Source of the DNA: Yoonia sediminilitoris
GTDB taxonomy: Bacteria > Pseudomonadota > Alphaproteobacteria > Rhodobacterales > Rhodobacteraceae
Reading direction: 5' to 3'
NCBI RefSeq assembly: GCF_003058085.1
Contig: NZ_QBUD01000001.1
Span: forward strand, 62,001 to 126,000
DNA length: 64,000 nucleotides
Positions 56,033 through 64,000 of this stretch are shown here, piece by piece. The position numbers and the translations under genes were made by a program. The first letter of the stretch is position 1. Every line of letters begins with the position of its first letter. The notes beneath the pieces were generated by a model. That model saw only the letters and a list, made by a program, of their open reading frames with translations. It did not search any database and had not been told where the DNA came from.

Positions 56033-56539
56033 ATGCGCGTTTTGGGAATCGATCCGGGTTTGCGCAATATGGGGTGGGGCGTCATCGATGTCGCCGGCTC
56101 TCGTGTTTCCCATGTCGCAAACGGGGTCTGCCATTCGGTCGGTGATGATCTGGGGGCGCGTCTTCTGTCGTTGTTTGAGCAGTTGACGGACGTGATTCAT
56201 CTGTATCAACCCGACACGGCGGCTGTTGAGCAGACTTTTGTCAATAAAGACGGCGCGGGCACTTTGAAATTGGGGCAGGCCCGCGGGATCGCGATGCTGG
56301 TTCCGGCGCAGGCGGGCATTCCCGTAGGTGAATACGCTCCGAATGCCGTGAAAAAGGCTGTCGTGGGCGTCGGTCATGCTGAAAAGCATCAGGTGGAACA
56401 TATGGTGAAACTGCAATTGCCCGGGGTCAAATTGGCCGGGGCAGACGCCACCGATGCATTGGCCATTGCAATCTGCCATTCCTATCACGCCCGGTCTGCG
56501 AATACCCTGAGCAGAGCTTTGGCAAAGGCAACAACATGA
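56033..56539 (+). CDS. ruvC: Crossover junction endodeoxyribonuclease RuvC
   Basis: Holliday-junction resolvase of 168 aa. Catalytic acids appear as Asp7 ([15 protein letters not shown]), the Glu in [11 protein letters not shown], and the pair in [25 protein letters not shown] precedes ATG 56033. Its stop overlaps ruvA (ATGA at 56536-56539). With RuvAB it processes recombination intermediates. Confidence 0.96.
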   Translation: MRVLGIDPGLRNMGWGVIDVAGSRVSHVANGVCHSVGDDLGARLLSLFEQLTDVIHLYQPDTAAVEQTFVNKDGAGTLKLGQARGIAMLVPAQAGIPVGEYAPNAVKKAVVGVGHAEKHQVEHMVKLQLPGVKLAGADATDALAIAICHSYHARSANTLSRALAKATT

Positions 56540-57195
56540 TTGGCAAGATCGCAGGCCGTCTGGAGTACCGCAGCACGGATCATGTGCTGATTGATGTGCG
56601 CGGCGTCGGCTATATTGTCTATGTGTCAGAGCGCATCATGGTTGGCCTGCCGGCAAACGGCGAACAGGTTGCCCTGTTCACCGATTTGCTGGTGCGTGAA
56701 GATAACTTGCAGCTTTTCGGGTTCACGACCCTGGTTGAAAAGGAATGGCACCGCCTGTTGATGTCGGTGCAGGGGATTGGCGCAAAGGCGTCCATGGCTA
56801 TCTTGGGGACAATTGGTGCCGAAGGTGTCAGTCGCGCCATTGCGCTGGGTGATTGGAGTGCGATCGCGAAAGCAAAGGGTGTCGGTCCCAAAACGGCCCA
56901 ACGGGTTGCCATCGAGCTCAAGGATAAAGCGCCCTCCATCATGGCCATGGGCGGCACCGTGGCAGAGGCCACAGGTGATGCGGTGATTGAGCCGGACACG
57001 CCTGCGCCAACCCGCCGCGCGCCCGTTCGACAGGCAAATCCGGCACAGGCCGAAGCGCTTTCCGCCTTGGGCAATCTTGGCTATGCCCCCGGTGACGCGG
57101 CCAGTGCGGTGGCCGAAGCTGTCGGCGCAAACCCGGATGCCGATACCCCGGATCTTATCCGTGCGGCCTTGAAGCTGCTGGCCCCGAAGGGATAG
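56536..57195 (+). CDS. ruvA: Holliday junction DNA helicase subunit RuvA
   Basis: Junction-binding protein of 219 aa. The N-terminal OB domain ([20 protein letters not shown]) and two helix-hairpin-helix segments ([30 protein letters not shown]) are clear. A Pro/Ala-rich linker leads to the C-terminal RuvB-binding domain ([20 protein letters not shown]). Coupled to ruvC and followed by ruvB after 9 bases. Confidence 0.96.
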   Translation: MIGKIAGRLEYRSTDHVLIDVRGVGYIVYVSERIMVGLPANGEQVALFTDLLVREDNLQLFGFTTLVEKEWHRLLMSVQGIGAKASMAILGTIGAEGVSRAIALGDWSAIAKAKGVGPKTAQRVAIELKDKAPSIMAMGGTVAEATGDAVIEPDTPAPTRRAPVRQANPAQAEALSALGNLGYAPGDAASAVAEAVGANPDADTPDLIRAALKLLAPKG

Positions 57196-57204
57196 AGGGC
57201 GAAT

Positions 57205-58224
57205 ATGTCAGAACCCGACCCCACATTGCGCCCCGACCGCCAACCCGAGGACGAAGACCGCGCCCTGCGCCCGCAGACGCTGGATGAATTTATTGGCCAG
57301 CGTGCGGCGCGCGCGAACCTCAAGGTCTTTATCGAAAGTGCGCGCAGGCGGGGCGAGGCGATGGATCATGCCCTGTTTCATGGTCCCCCCGGTCTGGGCA
57401 AGACGACACTGGCGCAGATCATGGCCCGCGAGTTGGGGGTCAATTTTCGCATGACCTCTGGCCCTGTGCTGGCCAAGGCCGGTGATCTGGCCGCGATCCT
57501 GACCAATCTGGAAGCGCGTGATGTGCTGTTCATCGACGAAATCCACCGCCTGAACCCGGCTGTGGAAGAGGTATTGTATCCCGCCCTTGAGGATTTCGAG
57601 CTGGATCTGGTGATTGGTGAAGGGCCTGCCGCCCGCACGGTGCGGATTGAATTGCAGCCCTTTACGCTGGTCGGTGCCACGACCCGCATGGGGCTGTTGA
57701 CGACGCCATTGCGCGACCGTTTCGGGATTCCGACCCGGCTGGAGTTTTACACCGAGGACGAATTGCACCAGATCGTCACCCGTGGTGCCCGTCTGATGGG
57801 CGCGCCTGCGGCCGACCTTGGTGCGCGCGAGATTGCCCGCCGTGCGCGAGGGACGCCGCGCATCGCGGGCCGCCTGCTGCGCCGTGTCGTGGATTTTGCC
57901 ATTGTTGATGGCGATGGGACCGTGACGCAAGAGATCGCCGATATGGCGCTGACCCGCCTGGGCGTCGATCATCTGGGGCTCGATAATGCTGACCGCCGGT
58001 ACTTGCGTCTGATCGCGGAAAGCTATGGCGGCGGCCCGGTGGGGATTGAAACGATGTCGGCCGCCTTATCAGAGAGCCGCGACTCGCTTGAAGATGTGAT
58101 TGAGCCTTATTTGCTGCAAAAGGGGTTGATCCAGCGCACACCGCGCGGCCGGATGCTGGCGCAGGCCGCTTGGGCGCATTTGGGACTGACAGCGCCCAAG
58201 TCGCAGACGGATTTGTTTGGTTGA
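57205..58224 (+). CDS. ruvB: Holliday junction branch migration ATPase RuvB
   Basis: AAA+ motor of 339 aa. Walker [13 protein letters not shown], Walker [17 protein letters not shown], sensor 1 [11 protein letters not shown] and the C-terminal winged helix ([15 protein letters not shown]) are complete. Last of ruvCAB. A short repeat-like sequence follows at 58235. Confidence 0.97.
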   Translation: MSEPDPTLRPDRQPEDEDRALRPQTLDEFIGQRAARANLKVFIESARRRGEAMDHALFHGPPGLGKTTLAQIMARELGVNFRMTSGPVLAKAGDLAAILTNLEARDVLFIDEIHRLNPAVEEVLYPALEDFELDLVIGEGPAARTVRIELQPFTLVGATTRMGLLTTPLRDRFGIPTRLEFYTEDELHQIVTRGARLMGAPAADLGAREIARRARGTPRIAGRLLRRVVDFAIVDGDGTVTQEIADMALTRLGVDHLGLDNADRRYLRLIAESYGGGPVGIETMSAALSESRDSLEDVIEPYLLQKGLIQRTPRGRMLAQAAWAHLGLTAPKSQTDLFG

Positions 58225-58253
58225 GAATGAGGATGCCTCCGGCGGAAGTTTGA

Positions 58254-58883
58254 ATGGACGAAGAAAATCAGGATATTGCAAAGTTGTTCACTCGCACGGA
58301 CGGGTCTTATGTCTTTGCCCGGTGGGGCCGTCCGATCGCGCCAGTGATCTTTGGCGTCGATGATGCCACGCTGGCTGTGTTCAAAGGTGCTGTTGAGGCT
58401 GTTGTCACGCTGGCCAATCACAAGATGGACGAGGTTGATACCGAGTTGGGTGCCAATCTGATGGTGTTTTTCTGCCGCGACTGGGCCGAACTGACAGAGG
58501 TGCCGCATCTTGACCAGTTGGTGCCGGACCTTGGTCCGTTGGTCGGCAGGCTCCAACAAGCGGATGCCAACCAGTACCGGATTTTCCGATTTGACGAGGC
58601 GGGAGCCATTCGTGCCTGTTTTGTTTTCCTGCGCATGGATGACCATCTTTCCCGCGTGTCTGCTGATGTGCTGGCCCTGAGTCAGGCCGTACAGATGATT
58701 GTGCTGTGGTCAGACAGTGCGTTTGACCAGATGCCGCCGCTTGCGATGATTGATGGCAAGGCGGTCTTGCGCCCGCATATTGCCGATGTCGTTCGCGCCG
58801 CCTATGATCCGGTCATGCCTTTGGCCGCACAGGATGCCAGCCATGCCCTGCGCCTTGCCGCAAGGGTTGGACGGCTGAACTGA
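58254..58883 (+). CDS. Conserved-looking hypothetical protein between ruvB and ybgC
   Basis: Protein of 209 aa, cytoplasmic by sequence, unrecognised. Acidic N-terminus MDEENQDIAKLFTRTDGSYV, then FARWGRPIAPVIFGVDDATL and a C-terminal ALRLAARVGRLN. No catalytic motif is visible. It lies in the conserved ruv-tol region, 29 bases after ruvB and 20 before ybgC, so it is probably part of the same transcript. Confidence 0.85.
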   Translation: MDEENQDIAKLFTRTDGSYVFARWGRPIAPVIFGVDDATLAVFKGAVEAVVTLANHKMDEVDTELGANLMVFFCRDWAELTEVPHLDQLVPDLGPLVGRLQQADANQYRIFRFDEAGAIRACFVFLRMDDHLSRVSADVLALSQAVQMIVLWSDSAFDQMPPLAMIDGKAVLRPHIADVVRAAYDPVMPLAAQDASHALRLAARVGRLN

Positions 58884-58903
58884 GCCAATTCGAGGACATT
58901 GCC

Positions 58904-59290
58904 GTGAACCATCAATTCCCACTGCGCGTTTATTATGAGGATACCGATCTGGCCGGGCTGGTCTATTATGCCAATTACCTGAAGTTCATCGAGCGTGCCC
59001 GTAGCGAGTGGGTCCGTGCGCTTGGGGTTGATCAGGTGGAAATGAAGGCGCAGGGTTTTGTCTTTGCCGTCCGCCGCGTCGAGGCCGATTATATTGCAGC
59101 CGCCCGTTATGACGATGCGTTGGTGGTCGAGAGTACAATGGTTGAAAACACCGGTGTGCGTCTGGTGTTTCAGCAGGATGTCAAACGTGATGACCTGACG
59201 CTCTTTTCGGCCCTTGTCACTGTGGTTTGTCTGACCACGGAGGGCGCAGTGGCCCGTTTGCCAGCGGTGCTCCGCCGCTCTGTTCACTGA
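58904..59290 (+). CDS. ybgC: Tol-Pal system-associated acyl-CoA thioesterase YbgC
   Basis: Hot-dog fold thioesterase of 128 aa. YYEDTDLAGLVYYANYLKFI and ERARSEWVRALG hold the catalytic Asp and the family signature. Start is GTG 58904. It precedes tolQRAB-pal, the usual position. Acts on short- or acyl-carrier-linked substrates at the inner face of the membrane. Confidence 0.93.
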   Translation: MNHQFPLRVYYEDTDLAGLVYYANYLKFIERARSEWVRALGVDQVEMKAQGFVFAVRRVEADYIAAARYDDALVVESTMVENTGVRLVFQQDVKRDDLTLFSALVTVVCLTTEGAVARLPAVLRRSVH

Positions 59291-59402
59291 AAACCGGCCC
59301 ATCGGCGTCTGAAACATCGGTTTGATTGGATTTCTATTTCCGCTTGGTCTAGTCTTGAGCCAACTCAGAGCTCCGAAGGGGCCAACAGGCAGAGCAGGCA
59401 CA

Positions 59403-60080
59403 ATGGAAGCAGCAACCGACTACACCATGTGGGCGCTTTTCGCGCGCGCGACGATTACCGTGAAACTTGTGATGATCCTGCTCATCGCCGCCTCTGTGTG
59501 GTGCTGGGCTGTGATTGTCGACAAGCTCCTCCAATACCGCAAGGCCCGGGCCGAGGCGGACGTGTTCGACCGCGCGTTCTGGTCCGGCGAGCCGCTAGAC
59601 GGACTGTTTGAAAAGATCGGCACCGACCCTGATGGCCCATCGGAAAAGATATTTGTGGCTGGTATGCTGGAGTGGCGCCGGTCGCACAAACAGGATGGTG
59701 AACTGATTGCAGGCGCCACTGCCCGCATTGACCGTTCCATGGATGTGGCCATCGCCAAGGAAGCCGCGACCATGCAAAAGGGCTTGCCGGTGCTGGCCAC
59801 TGTGGGGTCTACCGCCCCCTTTGTGGGCCTTTTCGGCACTGTGTGGGGTATCATGAACGCCTTTATCGAAATCGCAGAGGCACAGAACACCAACCTGGCC
59901 GTTGTCGCCCCCGGCATTGCAGAGGCCTTGCTGGCCACGGGACTGGGCCTGCTGGCTGCCATTCCCGCGGTGATATTCTATAACAAGCTGTCGGCTGACA
60001 GTGATCGCATCATCGGCGGCTATGAAGCCTTTGCCGACGAGTTTGCCACGATCCTGAGCCGCCAACTGGACGATAACTGA
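59403..60080 (+). CDS. tolQ: Tol-Pal system proton-channel subunit TolQ
   Basis: Inner-membrane protein of 225 aa, MotA/ExbB family. Three helices: about 15-40, 130-155 and 170-195, with LPVLATVGSTAPFVGLFGTV and GIAEALLATGLGLLAAIPAV as family blocks. ATG 59403 (MEAATDYTMW) is chosen over the longer frame from 59322. It forms a proton-driven motor with TolR. Confidence 0.95.
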   Translation: MEAATDYTMWALFARATITVKLVMILLIAASVWCWAVIVDKLLQYRKARAEADVFDRAFWSGEPLDGLFEKIGTDPDGPSEKIFVAGMLEWRRSHKQDGELIAGATARIDRSMDVAIAKEAATMQKGLPVLATVGSTAPFVGLFGTVWGIMNAFIEIAEAQNTNLAVVAPGIAEALLATGLGLLAAIPAVIFYNKLSADSDRIIGGYEAFADEFATILSRQLDDN

Positions 60081-60081
60081 T

Positions 60082-60558
60082 ATGGGTGCCGGTGTCATGA
60101 AATCGGGGGGCGATGGCGGCAGGCGGCGCCGCCGCCGCGCGACCCGCACCCAACCGATGGCTGAAATCAACGTCACCCCCTTTGTGGATGTGATGCTGGT
60201 CCTGTTGATCATTTTCATGGTGGCGGCACCACTTTTGACGGTTGGGGTCGAAGTGGATTTGCCCGAAACGGCGGCTGATGCGCTGGCATCTGATGATGAG
60301 GAACCTTTGACCGTGACCATCACTGCTGACGGTGCCGTGATGATCCAGGAGACCGAGACACCCGAGGATGAATTGGTGCAAAAGCTGACTGCCATCGCGT
60401 CAGAGCGCACCAGCCAGCGGATTTATCTGCGTGCCGACGGGGCCAATGACTGGAACAAGGTGGCCCGGATCATGGGGGCCCTGAATGCCGGTGGTTTTAC
60501 CGACATTGGCCTTGTGACCGAAACCGGTGGCCCCACACTGGATGGATCTGACGGGTAA
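60082..60558 (+). CDS. tolR: Tol-Pal system protein TolR
   Basis: Inner-membrane protein of 158 aa, ExbD family. A basic N-terminus (GGRRRRRRATRTQP) precedes MAEINVTPFVDVMLVLLIIF with the proton-carrying Asp. The periplasmic C-terminal domain follows. It starts one base after the tolQ stop. Confidence 0.95.
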   Translation: MGAGVMKSGGDGGRRRRRRATRTQPMAEINVTPFVDVMLVLLIIFMVAAPLLTVGVEVDLPETAADALASDDEEPLTVTITADGAVMIQETETPEDELVQKLTAIASERTSQRIYLRADGANDWNKVARIMGALNAGGFTDIGLVTETGGPTLDGSDG

Positions 60559-60561
60559 GCG

Positions 60562-61701
60562 ATGCGCACGCCGGGCACCTATATCTCTGCGATTGGCCAT
60601 GTCGGGCTGATTGGCTGGCTCTTGCTGGGCTGGGGACTGGATTCCGATCCGCTCGATTTTGATACGATGGTTGTGACCACCATCAGTGGCGAGGAATTCG
60701 AACAGCTTGCAAGCGCGTCAAGTATGCCTGACCCTGGCACGCGCGAGCCTGATGCGCCTGTGCAGCCTGTCATTGACCAGAGCCCACCAGCCGCCCCTAT
60801 CGAGGAGGCAACACCGGAGCCGGTTACGCCCCCTGATCCTGTCCCTGAACCGCCGCAAGAGACCCCGCCGCCTGCGCCGCCGCAGATTACACCGCCGACG
60901 ACTGTCGACGATAATGCCCCTGTCATTCCCGCGCCGCCCCCAACCCCGTCAGGTGCGCCGGACCTTGCTGTGCGCGACCGCCCGACGCCGCGCCCTTCTG
61001 ACGTTGTCACGCCAGCACCAAATGCCCCGCCGCCCCCCGATGTGGCTGTTGATGATGTGGCCAATGACCCTCCCGCGCAATCGCCGGAACCTGCAGAGGT
61101 GGTTGTTGATGCCCCTGAACCGGAAACCGCCTTGGCGGAATCGTCTGATCGCATCGTGTCTGCGGATGAACAGCCGTCCGGAGCGCCGCAGACTTCTGTG
61201 CGCCCTCAGGCCCGCCCTAGCAGGCCAACCCCGCCGGTCGCGGATGTTGCAGAGGCTGAACCCGAGATCGTGCCGCCAGAGGACACGGATGCGCTGGTCG
61301 CGGACGTGCTCGCCGGGATTGATGTTGATGCGCCCACGACAACGCCTGCCGCAGAGGCACCGAATGTGCAGGCCGGGCCGCCACTAACCGGGCAAGAGGA
61401 ATCCGCATTCCGTCTGGCCGTCAGCGCGTGCTGGAACGTCAACACTGGTTCTGCTGCTGCAGATGTCGCGGTCGAGGTCAGATTTAGCCTTGATCGTGAT
61501 CGGCGTGTCGTCGGTGACAGGGTCGAACTTATCTCGCCCAGCGGCAACGATGCCGCCACCCGCGCGGCATTCGAGGCTGCCCGCCGCGCCATTTTGCGCT
61601 GTGCAACGCGCGGCGACGGGTATCAACTGCCCGCTGAAAAATACGAATCATGGAAAGATGTTGTGATTGTTTTTGACCCCAGCACGATGCGTTTGCGGTG
61701 A
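60562..61701 (+). CDS. tolA: Tol-Pal system protein TolA, proline-rich
   Basis: Inner-membrane-anchored periplasmic protein of 379 aa. One N-terminal helix (about 10-26), a long Pro/Glu-rich middle (residues 60-250, e.g. PEPVTPPDPVPEPPQETPPP), and a C-terminal domain (about 275-379) with RLAVSACWNVNTGSAAADVA. The usual Lys/Ala-rich helical middle of E. coli TolA is replaced. It links TolQR to TolB-Pal. Confidence 0.9.
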   Translation: MRTPGTYISAIGHVGLIGWLLLGWGLDSDPLDFDTMVVTTISGEEFEQLASASSMPDPGTREPDAPVQPVIDQSPPAAPIEEATPEPVTPPDPVPEPPQETPPPAPPQITPPTTVDDNAPVIPAPPPTPSGAPDLAVRDRPTPRPSDVVTPAPNAPPPPDVAVDDVANDPPAQSPEPAEVVVDAPEPETALAESSDRIVSADEQPSGAPQTSVRPQARPSRPTPPVADVAEAEPEIVPPEDTDALVADVLAGIDVDAPTTTPAAEAPNVQAGPPLTGQEESAFRLAVSACWNVNTGSAAADVAVEVRFSLDRDRRVVGDRVELISPSGNDAATRAAFEAARRAILRCATRGDGYQLPAEKYESWKDVVIVFDPSTMRLR

Positions 61702-61873
61702 TGCGGATCACGATATGGAGATAAGAACGATGAATTTGATGTGTGATCCGGCAGACAGGCCAATAGGATAAGCAAAGACACGCGCAGGTGAGGTGAAAAG
61801 CTTGCACATGCCTGCTAAGAAGCACAAATGAGCGACGTTTCGGGAACAACCCGGACATGCGGAGTGAGGCGAT

Positions 61874-63190
61874 ATGATGAAACGACTTCTGACACTGGTT
61901 CTGGCCTTGATGCTGGCCGGTCCGCTGGCCGCCCAGAACGGGCCGCTCCGGCTGACCATTACCGATGGGGTAATCGAACCGATCACCTTTGCCGTGCCGA
62001 CCTTTCAGGCCGAAACCGGCAATGCAGGGCAGCTAGCCAATGACATTTCGCGCCTTGTTGCACAGGATTTGTCAGGCACGGGCCTGTTCAGAGAAGTTCC
62101 CGCGACTGCGTTTATCTCCCAGGTTTCCTCATTCGCGCAGCCGATTGCCTTTGCGGACTGGCGGGCAATCAATTCGCAGGCGCTCATAACCGGGGCCGTG
62201 TCGGTCAGTGGCAATCAGTTAGTCGTCAAGTTCCGACTCTTCGACATCTTTTCGGGGTCAGAACTGGGGCAGGGGCAGCAGTTGGTTGGCACCGTCGAAG
62301 GATGGCGGCGGATTGCGCATAAGGTTGCCGATGCCGCCTATAGCCGGGTGACAGGTGAAGGGGGCTATTTCGACAGTCGCGTTGTGTTCGTGTCTGAATC
62401 CGGACCAAAGGACAATCGCCAGAAGCGCCTTGCAATCATGGATTATGACGGGGCCAACCTGCAATATCTGACGGATAGCAGCGCAATTGTGCTGGCCCCC
62501 CGCTTTTCGCCCAGTGGCGACAGGGTGCTTTATACAAGCTTTGAATCCGGCTTTCCGCGCATCAATGTGCTGAATGTGGCCAACGTCGGTCGCCAGCAGT
62601 TGCAGACAGCCCCGGGCGAAATGGCCTTTAGCCCGCGTTTTTCCCGTGACGGTCGGCAAGTGATTTATAGTCTGTCCAATGGCGGCAACACGGATATTTA
62701 CCGCTCTGATCTGGCCACGGGGCAGTTCACTCAACTGACCTCTGCCCCGTCGATCGAAACAGCGCCGAGCTTTTCGCCAGATGGCAGTCAGATCGTGTTT
62801 GAAAGCGACCGGTCGGGCACGCAGCAACTTTATGTGATGAACGCGAATGGCGGGGAAGCTCGCCGCATCTCCTTTGGGGTTGGCCGTTACGGCACGCCTG
62901 TCTGGTCGCCACGTGGGGACCTGATTGCCTTTACCAAGCAAAACGCTGGCCGTTTCCATATCGGTGTGATGCGCACCGACGGGTCAGAAGAACGCCTGCT
63001 GACCTCTTCTTTCCTTGATGAAGGGCCCACATGGTCGCCCAATGGCCGCGTCGTGATGTTTAGCCGCGAAACCCAAGGTGCAGGCGGGGTGTCGTCGGTC
63101 TATTCGGTGGATGTGTCAGGCCGCAATCTGAAACCGGTGCCGGTGCAGGGCGGGTCATCCGACCCCTCTTGGGGGCCCTTGCAACCATAG
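61874..63190 (+). CDS. tolB: Tol-Pal system beta-propeller protein TolB
   Basis: Periplasmic protein of 438 aa. Signal peptide [21 protein letters not shown]-terminal TolB domain, then repeated propeller blades with [39 protein letters not shown] and [20 protein letters not shown]. Start could be 61874 or 61877. The 172-base gap after tolA holds a short inverted repeat but no gene. Confidence 0.96.
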   Translation: MMKRLLTLVLALMLAGPLAAQNGPLRLTITDGVIEPITFAVPTFQAETGNAGQLANDISRLVAQDLSGTGLFREVPATAFISQVSSFAQPIAFADWRAINSQALITGAVSVSGNQLVVKFRLFDIFSGSELGQGQQLVGTVEGWRRIAHKVADAAYSRVTGEGGYFDSRVVFVSESGPKDNRQKRLAIMDYDGANLQYLTDSSAIVLAPRFSPSGDRVLYTSFESGFPRINVLNVANVGRQQLQTAPGEMAFSPRFSRDGRQVIYSLSNGGNTDIYRSDLATGQFTQLTSAPSIETAPSFSPDGSQIVFESDRSGTQQLYVMNANGGEARRISFGVGRYGTPVWSPRGDLIAFTKQNAGRFHIGVMRTDGSEERLLTSSFLDEGPTWSPNGRVVMFSRETQGAGGVSSVYSVDVSGRNLKPVPVQGGSSDPSWGPLQP

Positions 63191-63258
63191 GATTTCCATG
63201 GCCGCAAAGCCGTGCTATGCTGAAAAAAAACAAGAGCAGAAAAAACAGGATGGTATCC

Positions 63259-63792
63259 ATGAAAATGATGACACGCGCGACAGTGCTTCTGTTGGCGCTA
63301 GCCGCCGCAGCCTGTACTAATCCGGATCGTTTCGGCGGCGGCGCTGGTGCGGATGGTGCGGGCGGGCTGAATGGTCAGGACGGTCTGAACGGCGGTCCGG
63401 CCGGGTCGGCCAGTGATCCCACCAGCCCCTTGTTCTTTAACCAGACCATCGGGGACCGGGTGCTTTTTGCCGTCGATACATCAACGCTGACACCTGAAGG
63501 CCAGACAATTCTCGATGGGCAGGCACAGTGGCTGCTGACCAACAGTGATTACCGTGCCATCATCGAAGGCCACGCTGACGAACAGGGGACGCGCGAATAC
63601 AACCTTGCCCTTGGCAATCGCCGCGCCAATGCCGTGCGGGAATATCTGGTGTCACGCGGCGTACCTGCGGGCCGCTTGCAGACCACCAGCTATGGCAAGG
63701 AACGCCCGATTGAAGTTTGTTCACAAGAGAGTTGCTATGCACGCAACCGACGTGCAGTGACGGTATTGTCATTCTCGGCTATGACAAGCTGA
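63259..63792 (+). CDS. pal: Peptidoglycan-associated lipoprotein Pal
   Basis: Outer-membrane lipoprotein of 177 aa. Lipobox LAAAACT, a Gly-rich spacer, then an OmpA-like domain with VLFAVDTSTLTPEGQTILD, IIEGHADEQGTREYNLALG and RRANAVREYLVSRGV. ATG 63259 has AGGA eight bases upstream. Binds peptidoglycan and TolB. Confidence 0.96.
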   Translation: MKMMTRATVLLLALAAAACTNPDRFGGGAGADGAGGLNGQDGLNGGPAGSASDPTSPLFFNQTIGDRVLFAVDTSTLTPEGQTILDGQAQWLLTNSDYRAIIEGHADEQGTREYNLALGNRRANAVREYLVSRGVPAGRLQTTSYGKERPIEVCSQESCYARNRRAVTVLSFSAMTS

Positions 63793-63812
63793 CCACAGGC
63801 AGGGGGACTGTT

Positions 63813-64000
63813 ATGTTGCACCGTATTGTTGTTATCGCAGCACTTGCGCTGGCCCCGATTGCCAGCGTGGCGCAGCAAGAAGAAACACTGGCTGACATCC
63901 GCCAGCAATTGACGGTCCTCTACCGAGATATCACAACTTTGAAGCGCGAACTGTCTACCACAGGCGGGATGAACCAAGGGGTGGCAGGCAATACGCCCCT
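63813..64000 (+). CDS. cpoB: Cell division coordinator CpoB (YbgF), 5' part
   Basis: First 62 residues, running off the right edge. Signal peptide MLHRIVVIAALALAPIASVA, then a coiled-coil start (EETLADIRQQLTVLYRDITT) as in YbgF. AGGGGG precedes ATG 63813. TPR repeats expected downstream are outside the window. Confidence 0.88.
   Translation, partial: MLHRIVVIAALALAPIASVAQQEETLADIRQQLTVLYRDITTLKRELSTTGGMNQGVAGNTP

Overview
The window looks like chromosomal DNA from an alphaproteobacterium of the Rhodobacteraceae (Roseobacter group). The basis is moderately high GC, many start/stop (ATGA) gene overlaps, the ruvCAB-ybgC-tolQRAB-pal-cpoB order, an hsp20-DUF1150 pair, DUF465 and DUF1127 small proteins, a fused sat/cysC gene, and dispersed hairpin repeats of a type I associate with roseobacters. 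The taxonomic call is inference from gene content. No tRNA, rRNA, CRISPR array, insertion sequence or phage gene was recognised.

Layout. 1-6.5 kb: a thiolase fragment, a gamma-glutamyltransferase family gene with an acetyltransferase behind it, a rhodanese, small membrane proteins and ettA. 6.7-16.2 kb, minus strand: a seven-gene purine operon (xdhA-xdhB-xdhC, then an ABC ATPase, two permeases and a BMP-type binding protein) ending in a hairpin terminator; a broken OmpA-type tail lies beyond it. 16.3-20.9 kb: a lipoprotein, dnaE and an ArsR-type regulator. 20.9-25.4 kb, minus strand: a tightly packed four-gene operon encoding an SLC13-like carrier, a membrane-anchored ABC_sub_bind-type periplasmic protein, a HAD phosphatase and a glutamate-receptor-like channel protein. 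25.4-34.3 kb, minus strand: a sugar-acid block (three tandem Gfo/Idh/MocA oxidoreductases, a carbohydrate ABC importer and mannonate dehydratase). 34.4-40.2 kb: a GMC oxidoreductase divergent from a TRAP transporter with its own IclR regulator. 40.4-42.6 kb: groES-groEL under a CIRCE element. 42.7-55.8 kb: mostly housekeeping (purE-purK, hsp20, sat/cysC, trxB, lrp, msrA, prmA) with a few transporters and small proteins. 56-64 kb: ruvCAB and the Tol-Pal envelope operon, running off the right edge in cpoB.

How the genes work together. The purine operon couples uptake of a nucleoside or purine base to xanthine oxidation. The sugar-acid block couples import of a carbohydrate to oxidation steps and the hexuronate enzyme UxuA. 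The TRAP/GMC/IclR set looks like uptake plus oxidation of an organic compound under its own regulator. The channel operon is the best candidate for an uncharacterised system: its four products (carrier, anchored binding protein, soluble phosphatase, ligand-gated-channel-like protein) are translationally coupled. The channel subunit lacks the canonical potassium filter, and a histidine aligns where the ligand-carboxylate arginine normally sits.

The other striking feature is a family of palindromic repeats (10.1, 13.6, 42.7 and 44.9 kb). One copy, with a second palindromic repeat also found at 16.3 kb, lies in frame inside xdhB and appears to be translated as about 40 extra residues.
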